A stretch of 64,000 nucleotides of DNA from Globodera rostochiensis (GCA_018350325.1 JAEVLN010000003.1:5225758-5289757), one strand, 5' to 3'. Numbered from the stretch's first letter, positions 54,511 to 64,000 are shown. The notes: a model not told the origin generated them from the letters alone. A program made the numbers and translations.

Positions 54511-54944
54511 CAGGGGTTCGAAACCTTTCGATTTCGATAATTTCGAGGTTTTTTTTCGTTTCGATTTCGAAAATCGAAAGACGAATTCTTCGAAATTTTA
54601 TCGAAAGAGAAATTGTATCAAACAAATTTTTTATTTTTTGAGACACTTTACCATATTTTTCGTGCGTAAGGTAACGTTATTGTTGTCTTATCGGTCTGTG
54701 TTCCCGTCACCAAAAATCCGTTGGAGGTTCAAACCCCATCCATGTCATTAACATTTTCTTTTACCCTTTACACTAAATTTCGCCAAAAATCATTGGAAAA
54801 AAACTAGAGACCGGAAAATTGGGGTACCCCAATCTAAAATTTGAAATGTCATTTTTTTAAAGATTTTTTGTCCTGAAGGCTTTTACGCATAAAATGACCT
54901 GATTTTGTAGTTTTAGCCAGGGTTGTGATAAGCAGAAATTCACA
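54511..54944. other. Intergenic
   Basis: 54511-54610 TTTCGATTTCGA-rich repeat. 54685-54740 has a tRNA-like B box (GGAGGTTCAAACCCCATCC) after ATCGGTCTGTG, perhaps SINE-derived. 54808 starts TAGAGACCGGAAAATTGGGG, resembling the end of the 53.6-kb MITE. No gene. Confidence 0.4.
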
Positions 54945-55820
54945 ATGAAAGATTACCTTTTTGAGTTTCCGTTTCTGGCAAACTCCAACATTGATATTGA
55001 GCACCTTCGGAAGTCCATCCCCGCGGCGTGTGCAACCATTTGGCCAATGCTTGGGCAGAAGAAGCGCCGGCGCTGTCATCCGGGAAATTCGGGAAAAAGA
55101 ATCAAAGGATTCGATCATTCGGAGTTTGGCACAATCGCCGAGAACGGTCGGAGAGATTTGGCGCAAACAGTCGAGTTCGGAGGAACGCAATGAAAAGCTG
55201 CAAATGTTTTCATTGATCAAAGGCCAAATATTTTTCCAAATGATTTCCCAACAGAGCTTTTGGGTGTTGGCTGTTTCGATATAAAGATTTGTCCCCCCTT
55301 TGAAGTCGAAAAGTCGGCGAGCGTTGGAGAAATTCGATAACATTTTGGTCGATGTAACTAAAAGATTATGTAAAATCCTAAATTTATAAATGCTTAACCT
55401 TATCCGAATTCGTTCGAATCCGATAAACATTGTCTGAGCGGATTTTGGGGAATCGACAGCCGACGCTTCGATATCAAAGCCAACGAATTTGGCATTGAGC
55501 CCCATTTTCGTCATCTGCGCGACAAATGCCCAATTCACCCCAACGACCATTCTCTAATTGAAATGCGCGTCCACCAAACGATCAAATCGATCGCTGAGAA
55601 GTGAATGGAAGGTCGGGGTCAACTCGGCGCCTACAAGTTTGGAACAGTTCATAACGTTTTTGAAAGTCACAAATCAAACAATTTTAGTGCTATCAGATTT
55701 TGGCGTAAAAAGTCAACTAAATGTCAGGCATAGTAAAATTCTTTTAATAAAAACTAAATTTTAAACTCACATTTTTTTTCAATTTTCTTTCTTCTCCGCT
55801 TTGCTCGGATTGTCCGACAT
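54945..55820 (-). pseudogene. F-box-like family pseudogene, truncated at both sides of exon 2
   Basis: Exon 1 at 55820-55770 (MSDNPSKAEKKEN then a stop). The first half of the second exon is replaced by unrelated DNA; the second half (about 55600-55392) reads [12 protein letters not shown] and then degenerate VVGVNWAFVAQMTKMG. The central exon (about 55360-54985) is good ([51 protein letters not shown]) with frameshifts around PEFPD...GASSAQALA before GDGLPKVL. No last exon. Confidence 0.85.
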
Positions 55821-56760
55821 TTTTGTTGTTGCAAATACAAATTTTTAATGAGTTGGCAGGTAGCGAGTTGGGTGTGATCCATGACAGTCTTGCTAAATTT
55901 CTTTTTATTTTGCTAAATTTAATGCTCTTAAATTGATAAACTGAGTAAATAGATAAATAGGTAGGTAGGTAAGTGACGAGAAAAACAATTGGGGAAATTG
56001 GCAAACAAATTTGGGGGCCTTTTCTAACTCTCGATGAACAAATCGTCGTCGTCCCCAATTCCGTCCAAAGTTATTTTTAGGGGCTACCGGTCCGAAGGTC
56101 AAATTGTCCCTGAAGGTCGAAAGTTTTATAACTTTCTCCAACCTAAACCAATTAGGTCAAACATTATACCAAATGAAAGCTCTCGATAGGAAAAGCAATT
56201 AATAAGCAAAAACTTAGCAATCTGATAAAATGGGTTATGGCCAGAAAACCTACAAAAATGTTAGAGGGTTTTGACTTTTTTGGCCATAACTTTTTTAACC
56301 ATTGTCCAATCGCAAAGTTTTAACTTAATGATAACTCTAACTCATCGCAAGCTTTCATTTGGTATAATGTTCGGCCTAATCGGTTTAGGTTGGAGAAAGA
56401 TATAAAACTTTCGACCTTTGGCGGACCGGAAGCGACAGGGGTGCATTTTTTGAAAATGAGAATAAATCGATCTTAGGGGTGCATTTTTCGGTTTTATTGC
56501 ATCAAAAAATAAAAGAATATAAATAGTCACTATAAATCGATTGAATTGCTTATAGTGACCTAAAAATGCGATTTTCGGGCATTTCAGAGCAGGGGCCGTT
56601 CAGGAAAAAAAAATAGTCAAAAGACTAAAAATCCGGGCCCTATTTATAAAAATGTGATTTCCACTTTAAAAATTCAAATTAGGATTTCAGGAAGTGAAAT
56701 TTCGCACCGGCGCCTGTTTGTTCGGCGACGGAAATTAATTACCCAGTCTCTAATAATTAC
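55821..56760. other. Intergenic with a long hairpin
   Basis: No gene. 56086-56432 is an inverted repeat (see separate entry). 56440-56510 holds the AGGGGTGCATTTTT repeat seen at 9390 and 61330-61480. Confidence 0.5.
56086..56432. repeat. Inverted-repeat hairpin, about 100-bp arms
   Basis: CCGGTCCGAAGGTC ... AACTTTCTCCAACCTAAACC ... TTATACCAAATGAAAGCT (56086-56182) pairs with AGCTTTCATTTGGTATAA ... GGTTTAGGTTGGAGAAAG ... GCGGACCGG (about 56350-56432). The loop is about 165 bp and itself has internal inverted symmetry. Confidence 0.75.
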
Positions 56761-57012
56761 TAGAGACGAGATTTTTAGGGGTTTACATTTTTTTTTGCGA
56801 ATAGGGGTTGACGAGAGAAGCCCAGAAATAGCATTCATTTCGAAAAATTTTTGAATTAGAGCGACTTTTTAGTCCCTAAAAATCCCTATTTCGCCCTTTT
56901 TGAGAATAAATCCCTATTTAGCCGTTTTTGTGTTTTTAGACCCTATTTTGGGGGGTTTTTTTAGTCCCTATTATATGTCCCCGTTTTTTAGTCCCTAAAA
57001 ATCTCGTCTCTA
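56761..57012. mobile_element. 252-bp hAT-like MITE, 20-bp perfect inverted ends
   Basis: Starts TAGAGACGAGATTTTTAGGG and ends with its exact reverse complement CCCTAAAAATCTCGTCTCTA. Flanked by ATAATTAC at 56753-56760 and 57013-57020. The interior is runs of CCCTATTT/AGTCCCTA. Ends resemble the 53.6-kb element (TAGAGACCGG). Confidence 0.95.
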
Positions 57013-57020
57013 ATAATTAC

Positions 57021-58003
57021 CCACCCTTGCAAGCATATTAAACCTTTAAAATGAGAAGGAAAAAATACATAAAAACTATGTTTGGAAAGTTCAGAATTTT
57101 CTCTATCAAATGGTATAAAATTTATAGTAATTTTTTTTTCCTATTTCAAGCTAATAAATAATTTTAAAAAGACAGCTCAAAAAAGCTGTATAAACGACTA
57201 TTAATGTTGGTCGGCTTCATATTATCACTTACTGCAATAAACCCAGAACAAAGAATTGGACAAGTTTATAAAAAAAATCGTGTTTTGAGCCTTGAGATGA
57301 ATGCCCCTTTTGGTCGGGGTTAGATTACCATATCATAAGGAGCTGGTTAACCATTTAAATTTCAAAATTTCTTATGATGCGGGTTCGTGGTTAACTAACC
57401 AGGTCATTTAACCATGGTTATTTAACCAGGTCATTTACCCATGGTTACCTAACCCCGTTCTTATGATTCCACCCCCGAGGATGATCAAAAATTAATTACC
57501 CTGGGTAATAAAAAGAGATAATACGGTAATCCCGCCCGATCCCGGCCTACTCTAACTTGTGGTAAGTCAACGCCCCGGCAATTTTTGATTTCTTTCAAAT
57601 GTAAAACAATTTTGATAGTGTGCGTTGATGTTCCAATTATTCTCGCCGCCTAACGCTCTCTCTCTATCTCTCATTTTCGCTTTTAAGAGGTTTTGTGTAT
57701 AAAAATTGGTCCAAAATTGTTAAAGTTTAAAAATTTCGCAGAGGAATTATTTGCGCGAACGAAAAAGACTAAAATAAAAATATAGGGAGCGGGAATTTCA
57801 AAAAGTGCGGGACGGGACTCCTGCACTTTCCCCACGGGAATCCCGTTCCCGCCGATCTCTAATTTTGATAAAATTATAAATGTGGAAAAATTGTTTGAAT
57901 TCTCATTGGATAATAAAAAAAAGTCTTTTATTCACGACGCCCCATCTCTGATATAATCGAATAAATGTTTATTCCATCAAATTCCGTTCGTCCACCTCCT
58001 CCC
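57021..58003. other. Intergenic
   Basis: No gene. 57325-57475 has tandem GGTTAACTAACCAGGTCATTT / TTTAACCATGG motifs in short units; 57610-57680 fragment of the 104-bp repeat; 57785-57865 GCGGGA/TCCCGC element end. Confidence 0.5.
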
Positions 58004-59355
58004 TCATAAAGTCAGTCCCAAAAATCGAGCCAAAACATAATACCAACGGCTGTGTAAATAATCGGTTCAGTTGAAAGCGAAATTATCCCATTTGGCACTT
58101 ACCCGTCGCCGATGTCCTCGTCTTTGAAGTTAATGTCGATGCTATTCCCCAAACAATATTTAGCCTCCGCTTCCCACTTGGACCATTTGTCTTTGTTGCG
58201 ATCAATCGGACAACGAACCAACAACCATTCGTCTTCCTCAAAGTGCCGAAACACCAATCGCTCCTTCGTTAAATTGTTCTTCAGCTCGAATGGCACAATG
58301 TCAGCAGAAAAAGTCCAAAAATAGATGATGAAATTGACCGGAACGGTCGAATTGGCAAATTCCTTAAGAGGAATGAAGGAATTTAAAGATTCCAAAACTC
58401 ACCACTTTGAGTCGTTCCATTCTTTCCGACCAAAATAAGCAATCCAACACCTTCGGGAGTTCATCCCCGCGGGGCGTGTGCAACCATTTGGCCACTGCTT
58501 GGTCAGAAGAAGCGCCGACACTGTCATCGGCCGGGAACTCGGGAAAAAGATCAAAGGATTCGATCAATCGGAGGTTTGTACAATCGCGGAGAATGGTCGG
58601 AGAGAATTGGCGCAAACAATCAAGTTTACAGGGCCACAAAGAAAGACCGCAAATGTTGTCTTTGAACAACGGCCAAAGCTTTTTCCAAATGATTTTCCAA
58701 CTGCGCTTTTGGTCATCCTTTGTTCCAATGGTAAGATGGATCCCTTTGGAGTTGCAAATCGGACGAATGAGTTTAAGAAATTTGATGACACTTTGGTCAT
58801 GTAACTAAAAAAATGAAGAAATAAACATTTGTGAAAAACGTTTAATGCTTTCAAACAATTTAAACCGAAAATGACCTTATTTCAAGGCCTTTAAGTCCGA
58901 TCACTTTGACTTGAAAAGGATTTTTTGGAATTGGCAGCAAACGCTCGACATTCCCCTCAACGATTTTGACAATTTCAGCGCCCTTTCTGTCAGCTGCACG
59001 ACGAATTTCCAAACAGTCCAAAATCCATTTCTTCGAATTGAAATGCGCGTCCACCAAAAGGTCAAATCGATCGCTGATCAACGCAACTTTTAGTCCGAGC
59101 ACAAAAGGGTCACAGAATTTGAAGACTTTGAACAAAACGTCGGCACAAATGGAACTGAAAATTCGGGGGTTTAAATAAGATGAATGGGTGCCACAAAAAA
59201 GAAGTCCCCTTTTTGTTCGTTAAGGCGAAAAGGGCGTGAAAATCAGAAATTTCCTTTAGCCGATGAAAACCAAAAATTTATTTTCGCTGAGGGCTGGGAG
59301 GCAAAACTCACTTTTCTTTCAATTGTTTCTCCACTTTCTTTGGATTTTCAGACAT
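58004..59355 (-). CDS. F-box-like family protein, nearly intact (one base missing)
   Basis: Minus-strand exons 59355-59312 ([14 protein letters not shown]), 59154-58876 ([40 protein letters not shown]), 58804-58403 ([54 protein letters not shown]), 58362-58103 ([66 protein letters not shown]) and 58049-58004 ([14 protein letters not shown], stop). All donors and acceptors are canonical and in phase. The single defect is a missing base at the start of the third exon: TTACATGACC where other copies have TTACATCGACC. Without it the frame is lost. It may be a sequencing error, since everything else is under apparent constraint. F-box-like N-terminus as in the 26-kb gene; function unknown. Confidence 0.8.
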
Positions 59356-59415
59356 TTTTTGTTGTTGCAAATTCAAAATAATTTTTATGATTCCAATTAG
59401 CTAAAAACTAAAAAA
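59356..59415 (-). promoter_or_regulatory. Conserved 5' leader of the family
   Basis: Minus strand TTTTTAGTTTTTAGCTAATTGG, in two parts, then AATCATAAAAATTATTTTG and CAACAACAAAAA to the ATG. Same layout as upstream of the other first exons. Confidence 0.45.
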
Positions 59416-61549
59416 TGGCATTTTTAATTCCTATAAAACTAGTAACAAAAAAAAAATCGAATTCTGAGTCAGGGCTCTCAGATCACCTTCGAGAAAATAT
59501 GGCATTTTTTAAGGATTTTTAAATGCCAGCACATTAAATGATTCTGACGGCGGCCTCCGACTAAAAATTTGGTTCTTTAACCAGAGATTAGTGTGCACCC
59601 GGCGAAGGTAAATGCGATAGGTATTCCAATTGAACCCAAAATATGCAGTCCAGAAATGGTACAAAAATTTATTAAAAACGAAATAAGCATTGGGTATTCA
59701 ATCAACCATTTTTAATTTTGCAGCCTTTGTAAATTTAATAAGGTTGCCAGAAATGGAAGGACTGATTCTCAAAATGGTAATCTGCTCGAGTGTGAAAAGG
59801 GGACAATTAAGTCGCGTTGTCATGGGAACTTTGTCGTCATTTACTTCAACGACAGCACACATCGGCGACGGGGGGGGGGGGGGGCGAAATGGCATTTTGC
59901 CGCGTTTTCTCCCCATAACACGCGCGATTCTTCCCAGATTCCTCCGATCCTCGACTAGAGTGCGAGCGGGCCCCCGAGTCGGGCGGGTACCCGACACGCA
60001 AATACCCAAGTCGAGTATATTTACCCGTACCCGCCCGGGTCCAAACCCATTTCCCGTACCCTAGTGTAGAGACCGAAATTTTCAAAACACACGGGCACGG
60101 GTTAAGGAAGGTCAATGATCGCCGCCGACCTACACAGCAGGGAAGCGTATCGTATCATATCGTGATCGTAAATATCGTAATCTAGAGCTCGTATGCTAAA
60201 ACCAAGCGTATCGTAATTTTTACCTGACAAATGAGTGTGTTTTTATTGCTTTTTTTGTTAAGCAATTTTAAAAATGCATTTTTTGAAAATTCTGCTAACA
60301 AATAATACGAACAAGAAATGAAACTGAAAAATATTTTTTTATTAAAAAATATTAAGCGGATGGTGTTTGTAATTAAAGATGCTTTTTTTGAGCGTGAATT
60401 CCATAACCAGGGAATTTCGGCCACAACAATTTTATTTGGAAAAGTCAAAAAAAAATTAATCATTTTCGCTTGTTTAATTGAAGCTTTACTGCCGATAGCA
60501 GAATTTGGAGGCCCGAAGATGGCCAAGAAAGAGACCAATGCAACGACATTTCTAAATTGCTGATCGAAAGACCGTGAATCAATGGATAAACGATTCCAAA
60601 AGTACAAAAACCAAACATCCTAATTTCTTGTTTTTTTATAGCAAAAGTTTCATTTATAATTTTATAAAATGAATGGATAATTAATTAGGTAAAAAAGGAC
60701 TAAAAAGAGAGCTTTCACATTACAGCACTTAAATATGTGTCTGGTAAAATAAAAACTCCGGGATTTTCAAATTTTAACGGGACGGGAATCCAGCACGGGA
60801 TTTCCGTCATTTTCCGTTCCCGTAAAAATCCCATCGAATTTATCTATAGGAATCACGAAGGAACGGAAAAGGCAGAAAGCAGAGATGTAAATTATTTATT
60901 AAATTTTTCTCACTTAACTTTTTAAGATTAAAAAAAATATATAATTTTTTATATGTTTTTTATTCTCTCATTTTGTTTGTCGAACATTTTGGTGCCAAAA
61001 AGGTCAATTTTCATATTGCAAAGAAAAAAAGCAACAATTTCAATATTTCTCTATTTTCTTATTTTAAATTTCCCTCCTAATCCCTCGTCCTCAGTTTTTT
61101 CTCTTTTCGGGGGCTCACTCGGCCGAACCTTCGTTTGCGTCAAGCATTCTGAATTAAGTTTTTTCGAAACAATGATATACCGTATTCACTCTTGTAATTC
61201 CACACTCTCTGATAATTCCACACTCTCTAATAATTCCGCACTTTCTGAGGATGTTGAAAAATAATTCCACACTCTCTAATAATTCCCCACCTCATTAACG
61301 ACTAATTCGAAAAAATTCATTCTTTAGGAGTGCATTTTTTGGGATTATTGCATTTTTATTAAGGAATTATAGGGGTGTGCATTTTTTAAAAATTTGAAAA
61401 GTCAATCTTTAGGGGTGCATTTTTGGAGTTTATTGCATTTTCCTTGAGGAATTTTTTTGTTAGAGGTGCATTTTTGGGTTTTATAACATTTTTCTTAAAG
61501 AATTTTTCCAGAAGAAAATTTTTCTCCAAAATCAATTTAGGGGGTCAAA
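59416..61549. other. Repeat-rich intergenic DNA
   Basis: No gene recognised. 59835-59990: GCGCGATTCTTCCCAGATTC segment similar to 11340-11420, with G15 at 59870-59884. 59955-60065: CGGGTACCCG-rich segment. 60135-60215: TATCGTATC repeat. 60740-60840: CGGGA-type element end. 61090-61160: CTCGGCCGAACCTTCG dispersed motif. 61195-61290: ATAATTCCACACTCTCT 17-bp tandem units. 61320-61490: AGGGGTGCATTTTT repeats. Confidence 0.5.
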
Positions 61550-62098
61550 TTAAGAAGTCGAGCGACGGCTGCCAATTCCGCAAGAGCCGCTTCCAGACAA
61601 AGTGATCGGCTTCCAAAGCCTTCAAATAAGGTAATTGTCGGTTTAATTGTTTGAAACCCATTAAACTTTTTCTGCAATGTTTTGTTGAATTTTAATACTT
61701 TCAGTTATATCGACCAAAGTGTCATCGAATTTCTTCAAAGCATTCGGCCGACTTTTCGACTCCAAAGGGGCCATTCTTTACATCGGAACCTCCATTAACC
61801 AAGCCAGCAGTTGAGAAAACATTTGGCCTTTGATCCGTGACAACATTGGCTGCTTTTATTTGGAGTCCCTCCATCTCGACTGTTTGCGCCAATTCTCTCC
61901 GACCGTTCTCGGCGATTGCCCAAAACTCCGAGTGCTCAGATCATTTTATCTTTTCCCCGCGTTCCCGGCCGATGACAGTGCCGGCGCTTCTTCTGGCCAA
62001 GTTTTGGCCAAATGGTTGCACACGCCCCTCGGGTTTGGACTTCCGAAGGTGTTGAAATGCAATTATCAGTCAGAAAGAATGGAAGGACTCATAAAGGT
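61550..62098 (+). pseudogene. F-box-like family pseudogene (second exon end and third exon)
   Basis: 61550-61630 reads VERRLPIPQEPLPDKVIGFQ-like sequence to a GTAATT donor, preceded by unrelated repeat. Third exon from 61706: [15 protein letters not shown], one-base insertion near 61750, then [57 protein letters not shown] and [10 protein letters not shown] to a GTGAGC donor at 62099. The last exon is absent; DNA homologous to inverted repeat A follows instead. Confidence 0.85.
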
Positions 62099-62328
62099 GA
62101 GCTGCTTATTTGTTAGTATCCTGTACTTCCTAACACCGGACCCAAATTTGCCACAATATTCAAAAACATGAATTCGAACATTATTAGCACCTTCGTTCTT
62201 TTTGAATGTTTCTGATAGACAAATTAATTTTTGGAAATGTTTAAACGGATTTGGTCGAAAAAGAGATCAATTTGGATTCTACGCCCGCCTACTTTATTCC
62301 ATTTTAGGCGTTTGCCACTGCGTTACTC
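62099..62328. repeat. Third copy of the repeat-A flank (no satellite)
   Basis: GTGAGCTGCTT ... CTAACACCGGACCCAAATTT ... CATTTTAGGCGTTTGCCACT matches 16560-16783. Here it ends at GCCACTGCG and joins a piece of the 104-bp repeat (62329-62400), whereas at 16.8 and 23.5 kb it joins the GCAGTTGGC satellite. Confidence 0.85.
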
Positions 62329-62403
62329 TCGCCGCCTGACTCTCTCTTTTTACCACACTATTTCTTCAAAAAATAAAATGTTCAAGAAATTAAACTAAAA
62401 AAA

Positions 62404-62540
62404 CAATCACGGGGGGGGGGGGCAGCAGATTACTAGAATTCGAGGGAAAAAGAAAACAAAAACTTTATTAAAATAAATTAAATATCCGCATTATAAAAAA
62501 ATAAATTTTTTTGACAGAATCAAATTCGCCTAAATTTTAT
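62404..62540. repeat. Direct repeat flanking the 5S/SL1 unit, left copy
   Basis: AATCACGGGGG, then GAATTCGAGGGAAAAAG, AAAACAAAAACTTTATTAAA and CAAATTCGCCTAAATTT. It recurs at about 63416-63545, about 1.01 kb to the right. Confidence 0.8.
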
Positions 62541-62700
62541 AATCGATTCCCCTCATCGAGCTGAGTACGAATATGCAAAAAGTGGGCGCCGCTCAAAGCA
62601 AAGTTACCGCCCATCAAAATTGGCCAAAAACAATGAAAAATATAAAAATAGTGAAGATTTGAAGGCATAAATACACTTAAAAATTTAAAAAAAAAATGAA

Positions 62701-62818
62701 GCCTACAACACCGCCGATTCCCAGGACGTCTCCGTTCCAAGTACCAAGGTGGCCCAACGTTGCTTAACTTGCCAGATCGGACGGGATGGCGTGCTTTCAA
62801 CGTGGTATGGTCGTAAGC
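62701..62818 (-). rRNA. 5S ribosomal RNA
   Basis: Minus strand begins GCTTACGACCATACCACGTT and ends GGTGTTGTAGGC, 118 nt. It contains ATCCCGTCCGATCTGGCAAG, the internal control region AAGTTAAGCAACGTTGGGCC and TACTTGGAACGGAGACGTCC, and closes helix I (GCTTAC...GTAGGC). A T9 run follows within a few bases, a pol III terminator. It is the best of the three 5S-like sequences in the window; copies at 37978 and 39823 are more damaged. An SL1 gene lies upstream on the same strand. Confidence 0.9.
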
Positions 62819-63055
62819 GATGCTCGAGTGAGGGAAGCCAACCAAATGTGTCACTTTTCGTCCCTTTGGTCACACTCATACAGATATTGAACAATTTGTC
62901 AAGAATAACTAACTCTCTGTAAGTTTTCTTAAAAATTGACTGTATGTAAAAAATTTTGTCGAATTTTGCCGAAACAATCTTCGCAAACGAAACCCCTGCA
63001 AAATTCTCAACTTTTTAGTGCTAAGTCGTAAACGAACATCTTTTCAAGACAAATT

Positions 63056-63155
63056 TAAGCACCGCCCAGAGGGCCGAGCAGTTCCAAAATTTATTCCATG
63101 CCACAGATATTTTGGGCAGGATACACCAAGTACCTCAAACTTGGGTAATTAAACC
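63056..63155 (-). ncRNA. SL1 spliced leader RNA
   Basis: Minus strand from 63155: the 22-nt SL1 exon (63155-63134) starts GGTTTAATTACCC and ends AAGTTTGAG, an exact match to the conserved nematode SL1. It is followed at once by a GT donor (GTACTTGG). The intron-like half has the Sm-binding region GGAATAAATTTTGGAAC, then a 3' hairpin CTCGGCCCTCTGGGCGG. Length (about 100 nt) and layout match known SL RNAs. It donates the SL1 leader to pre-mRNAs by trans-splicing. Linkage to 5S is known in several nematodes. Confidence 0.92.
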
Positions 63156-63415
63156 GAAGAAGGAAGCGCTGTGGGGAGAATGAATGTTTTGGTCAAAGCA
63201 AATGTTGGATGCTGTGCGTGCATTTTTGGGTCTGATTCCAGCACCTGCTATGCAATAGTTCTTCACTCAGCCCACTCTCTTTTCTTCCACTCGGCGACTG
63301 CTGCTCTCTTCACTGTCCGCACATTCTTCTTCCGCATTGAGCATCAATTCTCTTCCAATTTTTACATTTTCGATGACGGAAAAATTTGATGACTTTATTT
63401 TGGAATTTGATCCTT
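63156..63415. promoter_or_regulatory. SL1 upstream region
   Basis: The snRNA-type promoter (PSE) should lie within about 70 bp upstream on the minus strand, i.e. 63156-63230; no consensus is claimed. The remainder shows no gene. Confidence 0.3.
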
Positions 63416-63545
63416 AAAAAAATCACGGGGGGGGGGGGGGGGGGGCATTTCTAGCGAATTCGAGGGAAAAAAGAAAACAAAAACTTTATTAAAATAAATT
63501 TAAAAAATAAAATTTTTTTTGACAGACGCAAATTCGCCTAAATTT
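63416..63545. repeat. Direct repeat flanking the 5S/SL1 unit, right copy
   Basis: Same sequence as 62404-62540, including a G20 run (63427-63446). Ends in CAAATTCGCCTAAATTTC and joins the F-box-like last exon directly. Confidence 0.8.
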
Positions 63546-64000
63546 CATATCGTCGCGCTCAATTGGACGGCGAATCAACGGACATTTGTCTTTTTTAAGG
63601 TGTCGGAACTCCAATCGCTCACCCGTCAAATTGTTCGCCAATTCAAATGGCTTAATGTCCTCGCCCACCACGCAAATGAAACCGATGACGAAATTGACCT
63701 GTTCGAACGAATCGACAAATGCCTAGAGGTTACAAAGGAATTTAAAGGGAAAAAGCCAAATAAAAGCACCATTTTGAGTCCTTCCACTTCTTTCAAACAA
63801 CAAACGCATCCCCGCAACACCTTCGGAAGGCCATCCCCGCGGGGCGTATGCAACCATTTGGCCACAGCTTGTTTAGCAGAAGCGCCGGCACTGTCATCGG
63901 CCGGAAACTCGAGGAAATGACAAAAGTCGATCACTCGGAGCCTTGCACAATTGCGAAGAACGGTCGGAGAGAAAAGGCGCAAACGGCCAAGTTCAGAGGA
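63546..64000 (-). pseudogene. F-box-like family member, runs off the window edge
   Basis: Minus strand: third exon (64000 to about 63773) reads [48 protein letters not shown] and LKM at a donor-like site. Last exon (about 63727-63546) reads [40 protein letters not shown] and RRPIERDDMK, then is cut by the 5S-unit repeat before the conserved DINFKD end. Upstream exons lie outside the window. The 3' truncation makes it a probable pseudogene. Confidence 0.8.

Noticed and set aside
54680..54745. tRNA gene near GGAGGTTCAAACCCC
   Set aside because: Only a B-box/T-arm can be drawn; no complete cloverleaf.
59845..60065. GC-rich frame with Arg/Pro/Gly content as a gene
   Set aside because: CGGGTACCCG-type repeat with inverted symmetry; open on both strands, so composition-driven.

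Overview
This window is nuclear DNA of a nematode, most probably a plant-parasitic cyst nematode (Heterodera/Globodera type). The evidence is: an exact nematode spliced leader (SL1) RNA gene on the minus strand near 63.1 kb, in the same kilobase as a 5S rRNA gene; a U1 snRNA gene at 40.8 kb; short introns with TTTCAG acceptors; and about seventeen complete or broken copies of a multigene family. I recognise that family, from memory, as an expanded F-box-like family of cyst nematodes (N-terminus MSDNPKKV, hallmark motifs [14 protein letters not shown] and NNLTGERL). The genus is inference. Bacterial-style features (operons, ribosome binding sites) are not expected and none is seen.

Layout. 1-4.5 kb: simple-sequence DNA, with long polypyrimidine tracts (1-660, 1041-1660), a polypurine tract (2311-4030) and AACCCT/CCCAAACCC minisatellites. 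5.8-8.2 kb: a kinesin-4 (KIF21/KLP-12-like) motor gene with ten visible exons and a 1-nt frameshift. 8.9-9.8 kb: a homeobox gene with a frameshift inside the homeodomain. 10.2-13.1 kb: family fragments interrupted by a hAT-like MITE and a foldback element. 14.4-16.0 kb: two small cysteine-rich paralogues around another MITE. 16.3-25.7 kb: a large GCAGTTGGC satellite in three blocks of alternating orientation, bounded by two overlapping inverted duplications. 26.3-27.8 kb: the best F-box-like gene. 29-31 kb: a 104-bp tandem repeat, two exons of a serpentine receptor, and a Gly/Ala/Val-rich exon. 32.3-34.2 kb: a family pseudogene. 34.8-35.8 kb: a second 104-bp tandem array. 37.3-40.3 kb: two dispersed 5S-like copies, one at the centre of a foldback. 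40.8 kb: U1. 41.6-64 kb: more family pseudogenes, one nearly intact member (58.0-59.4 kb), several transposon insertions, and the 5S/SL1 unit (62.4-63.5 kb).

Themes. Most of the window is repeats and decayed gene copies. Seven elements have terminal inverted repeats; five of them have exact 8-bp target-site duplications, one has a partial duplication with an empty-site copy at 26.2 kb, and one nested Mutator-like element has an 11-bp duplication. Some sit inside F-box-like copies. Family exons, 5S units and satellite flanks recur in both orientations, which suggests repeated inversion and duplication. Many single-base frameshifts occur in otherwise conserved exons. Some may be long-read assembly errors, so 'pseudogene' calls resting on one indel are provisional. 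Homologies were judged by eye; no alignment or database search was run.
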